64,000 nt of DNA from CAYZJD01 sp964483455 (GTDB lineage: Bacteria > Acidobacteriota > Terriglobia > Bryobacterales > Bryobacteraceae), in the NCBI GenBank assembly GCA_964483455.1, contig CAZACK010000007.1:1-64000 (forward strand), given 5' to 3'. This document shows positions 24,609-32,506 of the stretch, piece after piece (positions within the stretch are counted from its first letter, which is position 1; every line of letters starts with the position of its first letter). The notes under the pieces are model-generated. The model was not told the origin of the DNA, did no database searches, and saw nothing but the letters and a program-made list of their open reading frames with translations. A program made the translations under genes and the position numbers.

Positions 24609-27515
24609 ATGCGCAGCGGATCCTATCGCGGAACGGCCGAGGGCCTGGATTTCGACATCCGGGTTGAGGTGAACGCCTCCGGCGACGCCGTCGCCGCCAG
24701 CGGCGACGTCTCCCAGAATGGGCGTTTCCTCGCCTCCTTCTTCTGCGATGCGCCGCGCCGGAACGGCGGCACCGTCGAGGGGACCGTTGTGTTCCGGGGC
24801 AATCCGGGGCTTCAGACAGGCTCCATCCGGCTCGACGTCGACGATCGCGGCATCGGCGCCTTTCAGCTCGGCGTCGACATGGAAAGCGGTTTTCGCGACC
24901 TGTTCGCCGGGCGTCTCGAGTGGCAGGGCAGCTTCCTGCGCCGCCTGACGGTCGAAATCGACGGCTTGCGCGGCCTGCCGCTGGCGACTTCCTTCGTGGA
25001 CCATCTGGGCCGCACGGTGAGCATCCAAACGGCGTTCGAGCGCGCCGGCTTCGATCTCGATCTGGTCGTCGATCCGTTCTTCGGCCGCGGCAGCCGGGTC
25101 ACCCGCGCCAGGGGGTTTTCGCTGGCCGAGATCCACGTCGCCATGCAGCAGCGGCGTTCCCAGCAAACTTCCGGCCGCATGCACGCCCACGTGTTCGTGT
25201 GCAGCTTCCTGGCCGGGCGCAACAACGCCGGCGTCCTCGGCATCATGTACGACTTCGACGAGGCCGACATCAACCGCCGCCCACGCGAAGGCGTCGCCGT
25301 GTTCGCCCACCACCCGCTGCTGTCGGATCCGCGCGTGCCTGAAGCTATCCGCAACCGCGAGATGGTGTTCACCATCGTCCACGAGGTCGGCCACGCCCTG
25401 AACCTGCTCCACAGCTTCGACAAGGGGAGGCCGTCGGCGCTCTCGTGGATGAACTACCCGCAGCTTTATCCGCTGGGGCAGGAGGCGCCGTCGGACCACG
25501 ACGGAACCGACGAATTCTGGCGGCTGTTCGGCGAATCCTTCGACGAGCAGGATCTGCGCCACCTGCGCCACGCCACGCCCCGCGAAATCGTGGCCGGCGG
25601 CTTCCCCTTCGGCGTTTATGAGGAAGGGCCGAGCTTCATTTACGAAGGCGGCGCGGCCGAGCCGCGCCGTACCCGCCTCGGCGCCAACCCGCTGCGCCAG
25701 TCGCCCGATGTCTTCCTGCGCGTCGCTCCTCTGAAGCGTGACTACTTCCTCGGCGAGCCGGTCTTCCTTCACCTGGAAGCCGCCAACACCGGTCCATATC
25801 CCGTGCGCGTTCCCGACGCGCTCGACCCCAGCGAAGGCTGCGTCCGGTTGTCCATCCGCAGGCCGAACGGCAAGGTGGTCCGCTACCGGCCTCCGGTGCG
25901 TCTGTGCAAGCAGGCGCAGTTGGTCCCGCTCGACAGCAACCCCGGGCTTGCGCCAGCGCAATTGCTCCGCTCCCATGCCATCCCGGCTTTCCTCTCCGCC
26001 GAGGGGCCCGTTTTCACCGAGCCTGGCGTCTACCAGGTGTCCGCCGAGCTGGCCGGCATCGACGGCGCGAGGACGGCGTTCTCCGAACCCGTCAAGCTCA
26101 CCGTCCACGCGCCGGACCGCGAGACCGCCCGGTTCGCCGAGAAGCTCTGGAACACGCCCGGAGCGATGCGCGCGCTTTACCTGCGACATCCGCTGGTGGA
26201 CATCGACTCCTGGCACGCGGTCGAGGAAGAAGCCCGCAAGCAGAAACTCGCGGCCAAGGCCGGCAACACCACCGCCTCGTATCTCGAATACATCGCCGCG
26301 CTCGGGTGGATGTATCCATTCGCGCGGCCCGACGGGCGCGAATTGCCCGAACAGCTCTCCAGCGCCGTGGCCCGGATCAAGAAGGTCGATCCCGCCGGCC
26401 TGCCGGAAGCCGTTGCCGAGCGGAAGCAGCGTCTGCTTGCCAAGGACGGCGCAGTGACGTCGCGCGCGGGCGTGGTCGTCACGCGGGCCGCCGAGCGCGT
26501 CCGCAGCGAAATCCCGCCGTCCGGGTTGTTCGGCGCGATCGGCCTCGACCTGCCGGACCGGTCGCCCGACGCGGCCATCAGCCCCTTCGCGATCGTCGTC
26601 AAGAAGCTCAAGGACAACCCGGCGTTCGCCGACGTGGTTTCCTGGAACATCGAGCATCTCCACGGCGAGGGGAGCTTCCACCGGATTCCCAGGGTGGCTG
26701 AATTCATGCGCGGCTTCCGCTGCGATTTCTGGGGTCTCCAGGAGGTGGACGAGACCGCCGTCAAACGCCTGGTGGATACGATCAACAGCTCGGGCAACCT
26801 CCGCTACCAGTTCCTGACCGTCCCGGGGAAAGGCCAGCAGAGTGGCTGCCTGTTCCGGACGGACACGGCGCGGGTGGAGATGCTCGACTCTCCTTCCGGC
26901 TTCTTCGAGAACGAGATCACCGTCGAGCTGGCCGGAAACAAAGGCAAGTCGAAACGGAAGGTATTCCTGCGCGACCCGCTGCTATGCGACGTCCGCGTCC
27001 GCCAGAGCGCCGGCAAGGTGTTCGACTTCCGGTGCGCCATCGTGCATTTGAAGAGCACCGATACGAAGCTCAAGGACACGGGCAACAGCCTGCGCGCGGC
27101 GGCGGCCAAGGAACTGGCGCGCTGGATCGCGCAGGACCGCAAGTCCGGCGTCGAGAAGGACTACCTGGTCATGGGCGACATGAATGCGGAGACCGCCGCG
27201 CAGGGCCTGGAGCCTTTCTCAAAAACCAAGAAGCTGCGCCTGCTGTCGGTCGGCATGAAGGCGAAGCACGGGGCTGAAGGCGACAACGCCGCCATCACCC
27301 GGTTTGCCTCCGGGCGGCTGCTGGACCACATCGTGATCACCGCCGACGCCGCGCCCTTCATGCCGCAGTCGGACAAGAAGGAGCAGATCATCGTCCGCGC
27401 CGATGTGAGCGTTCCCGGCTTCAAAGACATCGACGAGAAGAACCCGAAGGTTCACACGCTTTCCGACCACGTCCCGGTGGCGGTGCGGTTCATCCTGGGG
27501 CCGGACAAGGACTAG
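24609..27515 (+). CDS. metzincin-like protease fused to an EEP nuclease-like domain
   Basis: A 968-residue protein with no signal peptide or membrane span. An N-terminal beta domain (about 1-110) precedes a zinc-protease domain. HEVGHALNLLH at 258-268 follows HExxHxxxxxH with Asn in place of the usual Gly, and a Met-turn SWMNY has M281, as in metzincins. A middle beta-sandwich and helical linker (about 360-640) lead to an endonuclease/exonuclease/phosphatase domain (about 675-968). That domain has N680, E712 in GLQEVDE, MGDMN, LLDHIV and the final SDH, so it looks active. ATG at 24609 is chosen because GAGGGG precedes it; an upstream TTG is less likely. The combination is unusual, and a toxin- or effector-like role is possible. 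Confidence 0.82.
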   Translation: MRSGSYRGTAEGLDFDIRVEVNASGDAVAASGDVSQNGRFLASFFCDAPRRNGGTVEGTVVFRGNPGLQTGSIRLDVDDRGIGAFQLGVDMESGFRDLFAGRLEWQGSFLRRLTVEIDGLRGLPLATSFVDHLGRTVSIQTAFERAGFDLDLVVDPFFGRGSRVTRARGFSLAEIHVAMQQRRSQQTSGRMHAHVFVCSFLAGRNNAGVLGIMYDFDEADINRRPREGVAVFAHHPLLSDPRVPEAIRNREMVFTIVHEVGHALNLLHSFDKGRPSALSWMNYPQLYPLGQEAPSDHDGTDEFWRLFGESFDEQDLRHLRHATPREIVAGGFPFGVYEEGPSFIYEGGAAEPRRTRLGANPLRQSPDVFLRVAPLKRDYFLGEPVFLHLEAANTGPYPVRVPDALDPSEGCVRLSIRRPNGKVVRYRPPVRLCKQAQLVPLDSNPGLAPAQLLRSHAIPAFLSAEGPVFTEPGVYQVSAELAGIDGARTAFSEPVKLTVHAPDRETARFAEKLWNTPGAMRALYLRHPLVDIDSWHAVEEEARKQKLAAKAGNTTASYLEYIAALGWMYPFARPDGRELPEQLSSAVARIKKVDPAGLPEAVAERKQRLLAKDGAVTSRAGVVVTRAAERVRSEIPPSGLFGAIGLDLPDRSPDAAISPFAIVVKKLKDNPAFADVVSWNIEHLHGEGSFHRIPRVAEFMRGFRCDFWGLQEVDETAVKRLVDTINSSGNLRYQFLTVPGKGQQSGCLFRTDTARVEMLDSPSGFFENEITVELAGNKGKSKRKVFLRDPLLCDVRVRQSAGKVFDFRCAIVHLKSTDTKLKDTGNSLRAAAAKELARWIAQDRKSGVEKDYLVMGDMNAETAAQGLEPFSKTKKLRLLSVGMKAKHGAEGDNAAITRFASGRLLDHIVITADAAPFMPQSDKKEQIIVRADVSVPGFKDIDEKNPKVHTLSDHVPVAVRFILGPDKD

Positions 27516-27521
27516 GCGGGC

Positions 27522-27579
27522 AGGCCTTCGGCCTATCCGAAGGCAAAAGGCAAGAATCAAAAAGCAAGAGGCAAAAATG
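27522..27579. repeat. intergenic hairpin plus A-rich dispersed repeat
   Basis: AGGCCTTCGGCCT (27522-27534) is a short hairpin just after the fusion gene. It is followed by an A-rich tract at 27545-27579 containing AGAATCAAAAAGCAAGAGG. Similar tracts occur at 37244-37283, 45994-46036 and, inverted, 13519-13560. No gene is seen in 27516-27657. Confidence 0.5.
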
Positions 27580-27657
27580 TTCCCCTGCCGGCCAGCCGTT
27601 GGGCCGGGCATCCCCGGCCCCTGCGCAGTGCTTTCGAGGTGAAGGTGTGAGGCGCGC

Positions 27658-28380
27658 TCACCTTGGCCGGCTGAGCGAGGTCTCCGCGGCGATGATGCCG
27701 TGCATCGCGGCGAGCCGGACGGGCTTCGGCACGTCGGTCCCCGTCAGGGTGCTGTACAGCGCCATCGCCTGTTCCCGCTCGCCTTGCGCCAGTAATCCTT
27801 CCGCGCAGACGAGGCAGGCGCCGGCGACCGCCGCGCGCACGGCGCCTTTCGTCCGTCCGAGCGCGTCCTCGAGCGCCTTGGCGGACGGCGGGCCGCTGAT
27901 GCGTCCCAGCGCCGCCGCGGCCGCCTGGGCGACTTCGGCGTCGCCGTCGTCCAAGAACCTGGCAACTGCACTTACCGCCCGCGAGTCCTTGCGCTGGCCG
28001 ATCGAATTGATCACACCCACCAGCAGCGTTCCCTTCAGCTTTGTCAACGCATCGCGCAGCGCCTCGTCCGCCGAGGCGTCGGGGATCGACTCCAGGCCGG
28101 TGCGGGCATACGTGGAAAGCTGCGGGTCGGCCAGCAGCGCCGCCAGCGCCGGCACCGCCTCTTTCGTGCCGACGACCGACAGCCGCTGGCAGGCCTTCGC
28201 CTTCTGGAACGTCGTGGCGCCTGTGTCCTTCAGAAGTTGGAGGAGACCCGCCTGGTCCATCCCCATGATCTTCTCCGCCCGAAACTCCGGCGGAGGAACC
28301 GGGGCCGGCGGCCGCTTCGGCGGCTCTTTCGGAGGGGCAGCCTGAGGCGGCTGTTGTCCGGTGGTCTGCATGTTCCGCAT
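27658..28380 (-). CDS. HEAT-repeat protein
   Basis: A 240-residue protein with a proline-rich N-terminus (about 6-32) and then four or five HEAT-like helical repeats (for example AVPALAALLADPQLSTYAR and AVSAVARFLDDGDAEVAQAA). No signal peptide is evident from the ATG at 28380, which has GGAGG nine bases upstream. The longer open frame is read-back from the neighbouring gene. It begins 16 bases after the stop of the Gfo/Idh/MocA oxidoreductase gene, so the two form an operon. HEAT proteins usually act as scaffolds; a specific role cannot be given. Confidence 0.75.
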   Translation of the reverse strand: MRNMQTTGQQPPQAAPPKEPPKRPPAPVPPPEFRAEKIMGMDQAGLLQLLKDTGATTFQKAKACQRLSVVGTKEAVPALAALLADPQLSTYARTGLESIPDASADEALRDALTKLKGTLLVGVINSIGQRKDSRAVSAVARFLDDGDAEVAQAAAAALGRISGPPSAKALEDALGRTKGAVRAAVAGACLVCAEGLLAQGEREQAMALYSTLTGTDVPKPVRLAAMHGIIAAETSLSRPR

Positions 28381-28396
28381 CTCCTTGTCCTCCGCG

Positions 28397-29701
28397 CTAG
28401 ATCCGCCACGGCTCCCGCAGCGCTCGGGATCGCATGCGGTTGGCCTCTGCGTCGCCGGTGAATTCCCGCTTGGCCGGGTTCCAGGTGAGCTTGCGGCCAA
28501 GCTGGAAGGCGATGAACGCCGCATGGCAGGTGGTATGGGAGTTGCCGGCGACATCGGCGTTGGCCCGAGGCTGTGTCCGCGACTTGATGCAATTCAGCCA
28601 GTCCAGCGTGTGGTAGGCCAGGGCGAGCCGGGCCTCGGTGGTGGGGCGAAGCTGGGAGCGAAGATTCTCGGACACTTCGATCTTCCCCGTGTCGCCCGTC
28701 TCGACCCAGCCGTTGTCTCCCTCGAAGCGGACGGTGCAGGCGCCGAGCCCCAGCCGGCCGTCCCAGCCCTCGTCGCGCATCTCCAGTTTCAGCCCGTTGG
28801 CGAAGCGGCAATGCACGGAGTACGGGCCGCTGTTGTCACCCTCCGGCTCGTATTCCACCGGCTGCGTGTCGTCGGCCTTGGCCGCCCACTGGCAAAGGTC
28901 GACGGTGTGCGAGCCCCACTCCAGAATGCCGCCGCCGTGGAAATCATAGAAGTTGCGCCAGCCGCCGCGCACGTAAGAAGAGTTGTACGGGCGCCACGGA
29001 GCGGGGCCGAGCCATCGGTCCCAGTCAAGGACCTGTTTCGGGTGCTCCGGCTCGGCGGCCAGCCAATCGTGGCTGGGCAGCGGGGGCCAGTTCCTCTGCG
29101 GGCCGACGTTGGCGACGACGGTGTGCAGCTTGCCGAGTTTGCCGGTGTGCGCCAGCTCGACGGCCAGCTCGAGGTTGCCGCCGTTGCGGCGCTGGCAGCC
29201 CGCCTGGTAGATGCGTCCGTAACGGCGGAAGGCATCGGCCAGCGCCCAGCTTTCCTCCATCGTCATCGAGCACGGCTTCTCGCAGTAGACGTCCTTGCCG
29301 TGCTGCGCGGCGAGGATCGCCAGCGGCGCGTGCCAGCGGTCGCCGGTGGCGATGAGAACGGCGTCGATGTCGGCACGCGCCAGCAGCTCGAACTGGTCAT
29401 CGTACATAGCGCAGTCGCTGTTGCCGTACCGCTTGTCCACTAGGCTCTTGATCTCTTCCCGACGCTGGTTGCGGACATCGCAGATGGCGACGAACTGCAC
29501 CTGCCGGTAGCTGAGCAGCGCCCGCAAGTCCGACTCGCCGCGCGCGCCGATCCCAAGTCCGCCCAACACAATTCGATCACTGGGCGGCGTCGTCCCGGAG
29601 CGCTGCCCCAACACCGAGCCGGGCACGATCATGGGCGCCGCCAGGGCGGCGGTCTGGACGAACTGCCGCCGTGAAACCGATCCGCGTTGTCTGCTCGTCA
29701 T
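28397..29701 (-). CDS. Tat-exported Gfo/Idh/MocA oxidoreductase (copy 1)
   Basis: A 434-residue NAD(P)-dependent oxidoreductase. A twin-arginine signal (VSRRQFVQTAALAAP) precedes the Rossmann domain, whose glycine loop is GGLGIGARG, and the family EKP motif follows in VYCEKPCSM. The C-terminal alpha/beta domain contains HGGGILEWGSHTVDLCQ. ATG at 29701 is chosen because GAGGGAG precedes it and the Tat signal starts there. Such exported enzymes oxidise sugar hydroxyls, often at C3, using tightly bound cofactor. It is followed by a HEAT protein. Two more copies lie at 35864-37198 and 50473-51804. Confidence 0.87.
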   Translation of the reverse strand: MTSRQRGSVSRRQFVQTAALAAPMIVPGSVLGQRSGTTPPSDRIVLGGLGIGARGESDLRALLSYRQVQFVAICDVRNQRREEIKSLVDKRYGNSDCAMYDDQFELLARADIDAVLIATGDRWHAPLAILAAQHGKDVYCEKPCSMTMEESWALADAFRRYGRIYQAGCQRRNGGNLELAVELAHTGKLGKLHTVVANVGPQRNWPPLPSHDWLAAEPEHPKQVLDWDRWLGPAPWRPYNSSYVRGGWRNFYDFHGGGILEWGSHTVDLCQWAAKADDTQPVEYEPEGDNSGPYSVHCRFANGLKLEMRDEGWDGRLGLGACTVRFEGDNGWVETGDTGKIEVSENLRSQLRPTTEARLALAYHTLDWLNCIKSRTQPRANADVAGNSHTTCHAAFIAFQLGRKLTWNPAKREFTGDAEANRMRSRALREPWRI

Positions 29702-29750
29702 TGCTCCCTCGCACCCCGGTGGGCATCTCGCTCTATCGGGCGAGACAGCC

Positions 29751-29756
29751 ATTATA
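29751..29756 (-). promoter_or_regulatory. -10 box (TATAAT) for oxidoreductase copy 1
   Basis: On the minus strand GCTATAATGG gives a perfect TATAAT, leaving a leader of roughly 43 bases with a Shine-Dalgarno sequence before the ATG at 29701. The 260 bases between this and the CurA-type gene (29757-30017) show no other feature. Confidence 0.55.
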
Positions 29757-30017
29757 GCGGTGTTTCGACCGTGGCCGTTCTTCCACGCCAGACTCAGCCG
29801 CCGAATCCCCGCAATGCCTTCGGAACCCTCGGCGCTTCCGGAACTTGCCAGGCGCCGGTTCGCCTCCAGGCGCGTTGATTAAGCCGCAACCAACGCAAGA
29901 CAGCACCGATCGGCGGAATCGCAGCAGCCGGCAAGGAATTCACCGGCTCTTCGCATCAAGCCCCCCCAGGCAGGCGTCTTCGCCGATCCAACCTCCGCCC
30001 AACAGAGGCCGCCGGGC

Positions 30018-31022
30018 TTACAGCCTCACCAACTGCTTCCCCATGTTCCCTCCCTGCAACATGCGGATAAAGGCGCGCGGGGCGTTCTCGATCCCTTGCT
30101 CGAATTCCTCCCGGTACTTCAGCTTGCCTTCCTTCAGCCACGCCGCCATCTGCCGCAAACCCTCCTCGTACCGGTCGGCGAACTGGAACACCAAAAAGCC
30201 TTCCATCTTCGCCTGCCGGATGACAAGCTGGAACAGCAGCCGCGGCCCGGTCTCCAGCCGCTCCGCGTTGTATTGCGAGATCTGGCCGCAGAGCGCGATC
30301 CGCGCGCCGGTGTTGATCCGCATCAGCACCGCGTCGGTCATCGGCCCGCCCACGTTGTCGAAGTACGTGTCGATTCCGTCCGGACACAGCCTGGCCAGCT
30401 CCGCCCGGTAGTCGCGGGCGGTCTTGTAGTTGAACCCTCCGTCAAAGCCCAGCTCCCCGGTGATCCACCGGACCTTCTCGTCCGAGCCCGCCGTGCCGAT
30501 CACGCGGCAGCCGAGGATCTTCCCGATCTGCCCGGCCAGCGACCCCACCGCTCCGGCCGCGCCGGAGACCACCATCGTCTCGCCCGCCCGCGGCCGGCAG
30601 ATTTCGGTCACGCCGAAGTAAGCCGTCAGACCCGGCATCCCCAGAACACCCAGCGCCGTCGAGAGCGGCGCCAGCGCCGGGTCGAGCTTGCGCAGCCCCT
30701 TTCCATCGGAGATCGCGTAGGTCTGCCAGCCGAGGTAACCCTCGACATAGTCGCCGGCCTGGAAATCCGGATGACGCGACTCCTCCACCTGCCCGACCGT
30801 CCCGCCGACCATCACCTCGCCGATGCCGACCGGCTTCGCGTAAGAACTCCCCTCGCGCATCCGGCCGCGCATGTAAGGGTCCACCGAAAGATAGAGAATC
30901 CGCACCAGTAACTCACCGCTGCCGGGCGCCGGAACCGGTTCTTCCGTGACTTGAAAGTCAGACTCTTTGGGCAGCCCCGCCGGTCTCGCCGCCAGCCGCA
31001 CCTGCCGATTTGTCCTGCTCAC
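30018..31022 (-). CDS. CurA/PTGR-type NADP-dependent medium-chain reductase
   Basis: A 334-residue zinc-free medium-chain dehydrogenase/reductase. Landmarks are LSVDPYMRGRM near the N-terminus and the cofactor loop VVSGAAGAVGSLAGQIGK. The substrate-region FDNVGG and a C-terminal region ending GNMGKQLVRL are also present, as in prostaglandin/leukotriene reductases and YncB/CurA. It reduces alpha,beta-unsaturated ketones or aldehydes with NADPH, typically for detoxification. The normal family start MSRTNRQVRLAARP lies inside the end of the upstream decarboxylase gene, giving a 65-base overlap in another frame. It is the last gene of a three-gene leftward operon. Confidence 0.87.
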   Translation of the reverse strand: MSRTNRQVRLAARPAGLPKESDFQVTEEPVPAPGSGELLVRILYLSVDPYMRGRMREGSSYAKPVGIGEVMVGGTVGQVEESRHPDFQAGDYVEGYLGWQTYAISDGKGLRKLDPALAPLSTALGVLGMPGLTAYFGVTEICRPRAGETMVVSGAAGAVGSLAGQIGKILGCRVIGTAGSDEKVRWITGELGFDGGFNYKTARDYRAELARLCPDGIDTYFDNVGGPMTDAVLMRINTGARIALCGQISQYNAERLETGPRLLFQLVIRQAKMEGFLVFQFADRYEEGLRQMAAWLKEGKLKYREEFEQGIENAPRAFIRMLQGGNMGKQLVRL

Positions 31023-32484
31023 TCGACACCTCCCTCCCCAACTTCACCACCAGTTCCGCCAGTTCCTCCACATCTTGCGCCGTCGTCCGGAAATTCACGA
31101 TGCACAAGCGGAGCGCGAATTTCCCTCCGATGATCGCATTGGACAGAAAGCCCTCGCCGCTTTTCTGAATCCGGTCCAGCAGCTCTTCGTTGAGCCGGTT
31201 GAGGCGGTCCGCCTGCGCGGGGTCGTTCCGGTCCACGCCCGGCGGAATGTAGCGGAACGTGGTAACGCTCAGCCCCTGCGTCAGAGCCTCCAGCTCCGGA
31301 CGGCTCTGCGCCTCCCGGTACATCGCCCTGGCCAGTTCGATGTCGTCGGCGATCATCCGGATTAGGCCCTCCCGTCCCGCCGCCTGAAGGCCCATCCAGA
31401 CCTTGAGAGCGCGAAAGCCGCGCGAATTCTGCGGGCCGTGCGCGTAGTAATTGATCGGCCTCTCCTCCGCGTCCGCCTGAAACCGGTAGTAAGCCGGCGA
31501 ATAGTCGAACGTGTCGGGCAGGCGTTGCGGATCTCGCACCAGCACGCAGCCCGCCTCGAGCGGCGCGTAGAACCACTTGTGCGGATCCACGGCCAGCGAA
31601 TCCGCCTCGCTGAGTCCCTTCAGATCGGCGTCCGCGTCCGGCAGCGCCGCCGCCGGCGCTCCGTACGCCCCGTCCACATGGAACCACAGGCCGTATTCCC
31701 GCGCGATGGCGGCCAGATCCGGCAGCGGGTCCACTGCGCCCGTGCCCACCGTGCCGGCCGACCCGACGAGCAGGAACGGCCGGTGGCCGTCGGCCCTGTC
31801 CCGCGCGATGGCCTGCCGCAGCGCCGCAAGATCCATGCGGAAATCACGCCCCGCGGGGATCCAGCGAAGGGAATCCGTCCCCAGCCCGAACAGGTCGGCG
31901 GCCTTCTGGAGCCAGGTGTGCGTCTCCGTCGAGGCATACGCGAGCAGGCGCCCGGCGGACGTGGCGCCGCGCGTTCGGATTTCCGAGCCGCCCTTGGCGC
32001 GGCGGGCCGTCAGGAAACCGACGAAGTTCGCCATGTTCCCGCCGCTGACCAGCAGGCCGCCGCAGGAGGCCGGATAGCCGAGAAACTCCGCGATCCAGCG
32101 CACCGTTTCCGCCTCGATCTCGCTCGCCATGGGCGAAAGGATCCAGGCGCCCGCGTTCGGGTTCAACGCGGCGGCCAGCAGATCCGCCAGCGCCCCGATC
32201 GGCGCCGCCGAGGAAGTCACGTATCCGGCAAACCGCGGATGCCCGTTGAACAGGGAATGCCGCTCCAGCAATCGCCACGCATTCTCGATGATTTCCGAAG
32301 GCGGCGCGCCTCGCTCCGGAAGCGGCCGCCGGCCGAGCGCCGCCCGCACCTGCGCCGGACTTTCCCCGGGCGTGACCGCCCGCTCCCGCAGGTCCCTCAG
32401 GAACTCCGCAACCCGGTCCACCAGCCAATGGCCGAGCGCCCGGAACTCGCCCGGCTCCATCTCGAGCGCCGCTTTTCGCTTCAT
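30958..32484 (-). CDS. group II PLP decarboxylase (aromatic-L-amino-acid decarboxylase-like)
   Basis: A 508-residue group II PLP decarboxylase. The cofactor aspartate region is WFHVDGAYGAP, and the Schiff-base lysine is in VDPHKWFYAPLEAG. N-terminal features such as GHPRFAGYVTSS and NPNAGAW are typical. It should decarboxylate an aromatic or related L-amino acid, or act as an aldehyde synthase; the deciding residues cannot be checked here. ATG at 32484 is used; GTG at 32499 and ATG at 32460 are alternatives. The last 20 or so residues are Gly/Ala/Glu rich and overlap the CurA-type gene. It begins 22 bases after the stop of the amidohydrolase gene. Confidence 0.85.
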   Translation of the reverse strand: MKRKAALEMEPGEFRALGHWLVDRVAEFLRDLRERAVTPGESPAQVRAALGRRPLPERGAPPSEIIENAWRLLERHSLFNGHPRFAGYVTSSAAPIGALADLLAAALNPNAGAWILSPMASEIEAETVRWIAEFLGYPASCGGLLVSGGNMANFVGFLTARRAKGGSEIRTRGATSAGRLLAYASTETHTWLQKAADLFGLGTDSLRWIPAGRDFRMDLAALRQAIARDRADGHRPFLLVGSAGTVGTGAVDPLPDLAAIAREYGLWFHVDGAYGAPAAALPDADADLKGLSEADSLAVDPHKWFYAPLEAGCVLVRDPQRLPDTFDYSPAYYRFQADAEERPINYYAHGPQNSRGFRALKVWMGLQAAGREGLIRMIADDIELARAMYREAQSRPELEALTQGLSVTTFRYIPPGVDRNDPAQADRLNRLNEELLDRIQKSGEGFLSNAIIGGKFALRLCIVNFRTTAQDVEELAELVVKLGREVSSEQDKSAGAAGGETGGAAQRV

Positions 32485-32506
32485 TTCGAGCTTCGCCACG
32501 CCCCGA

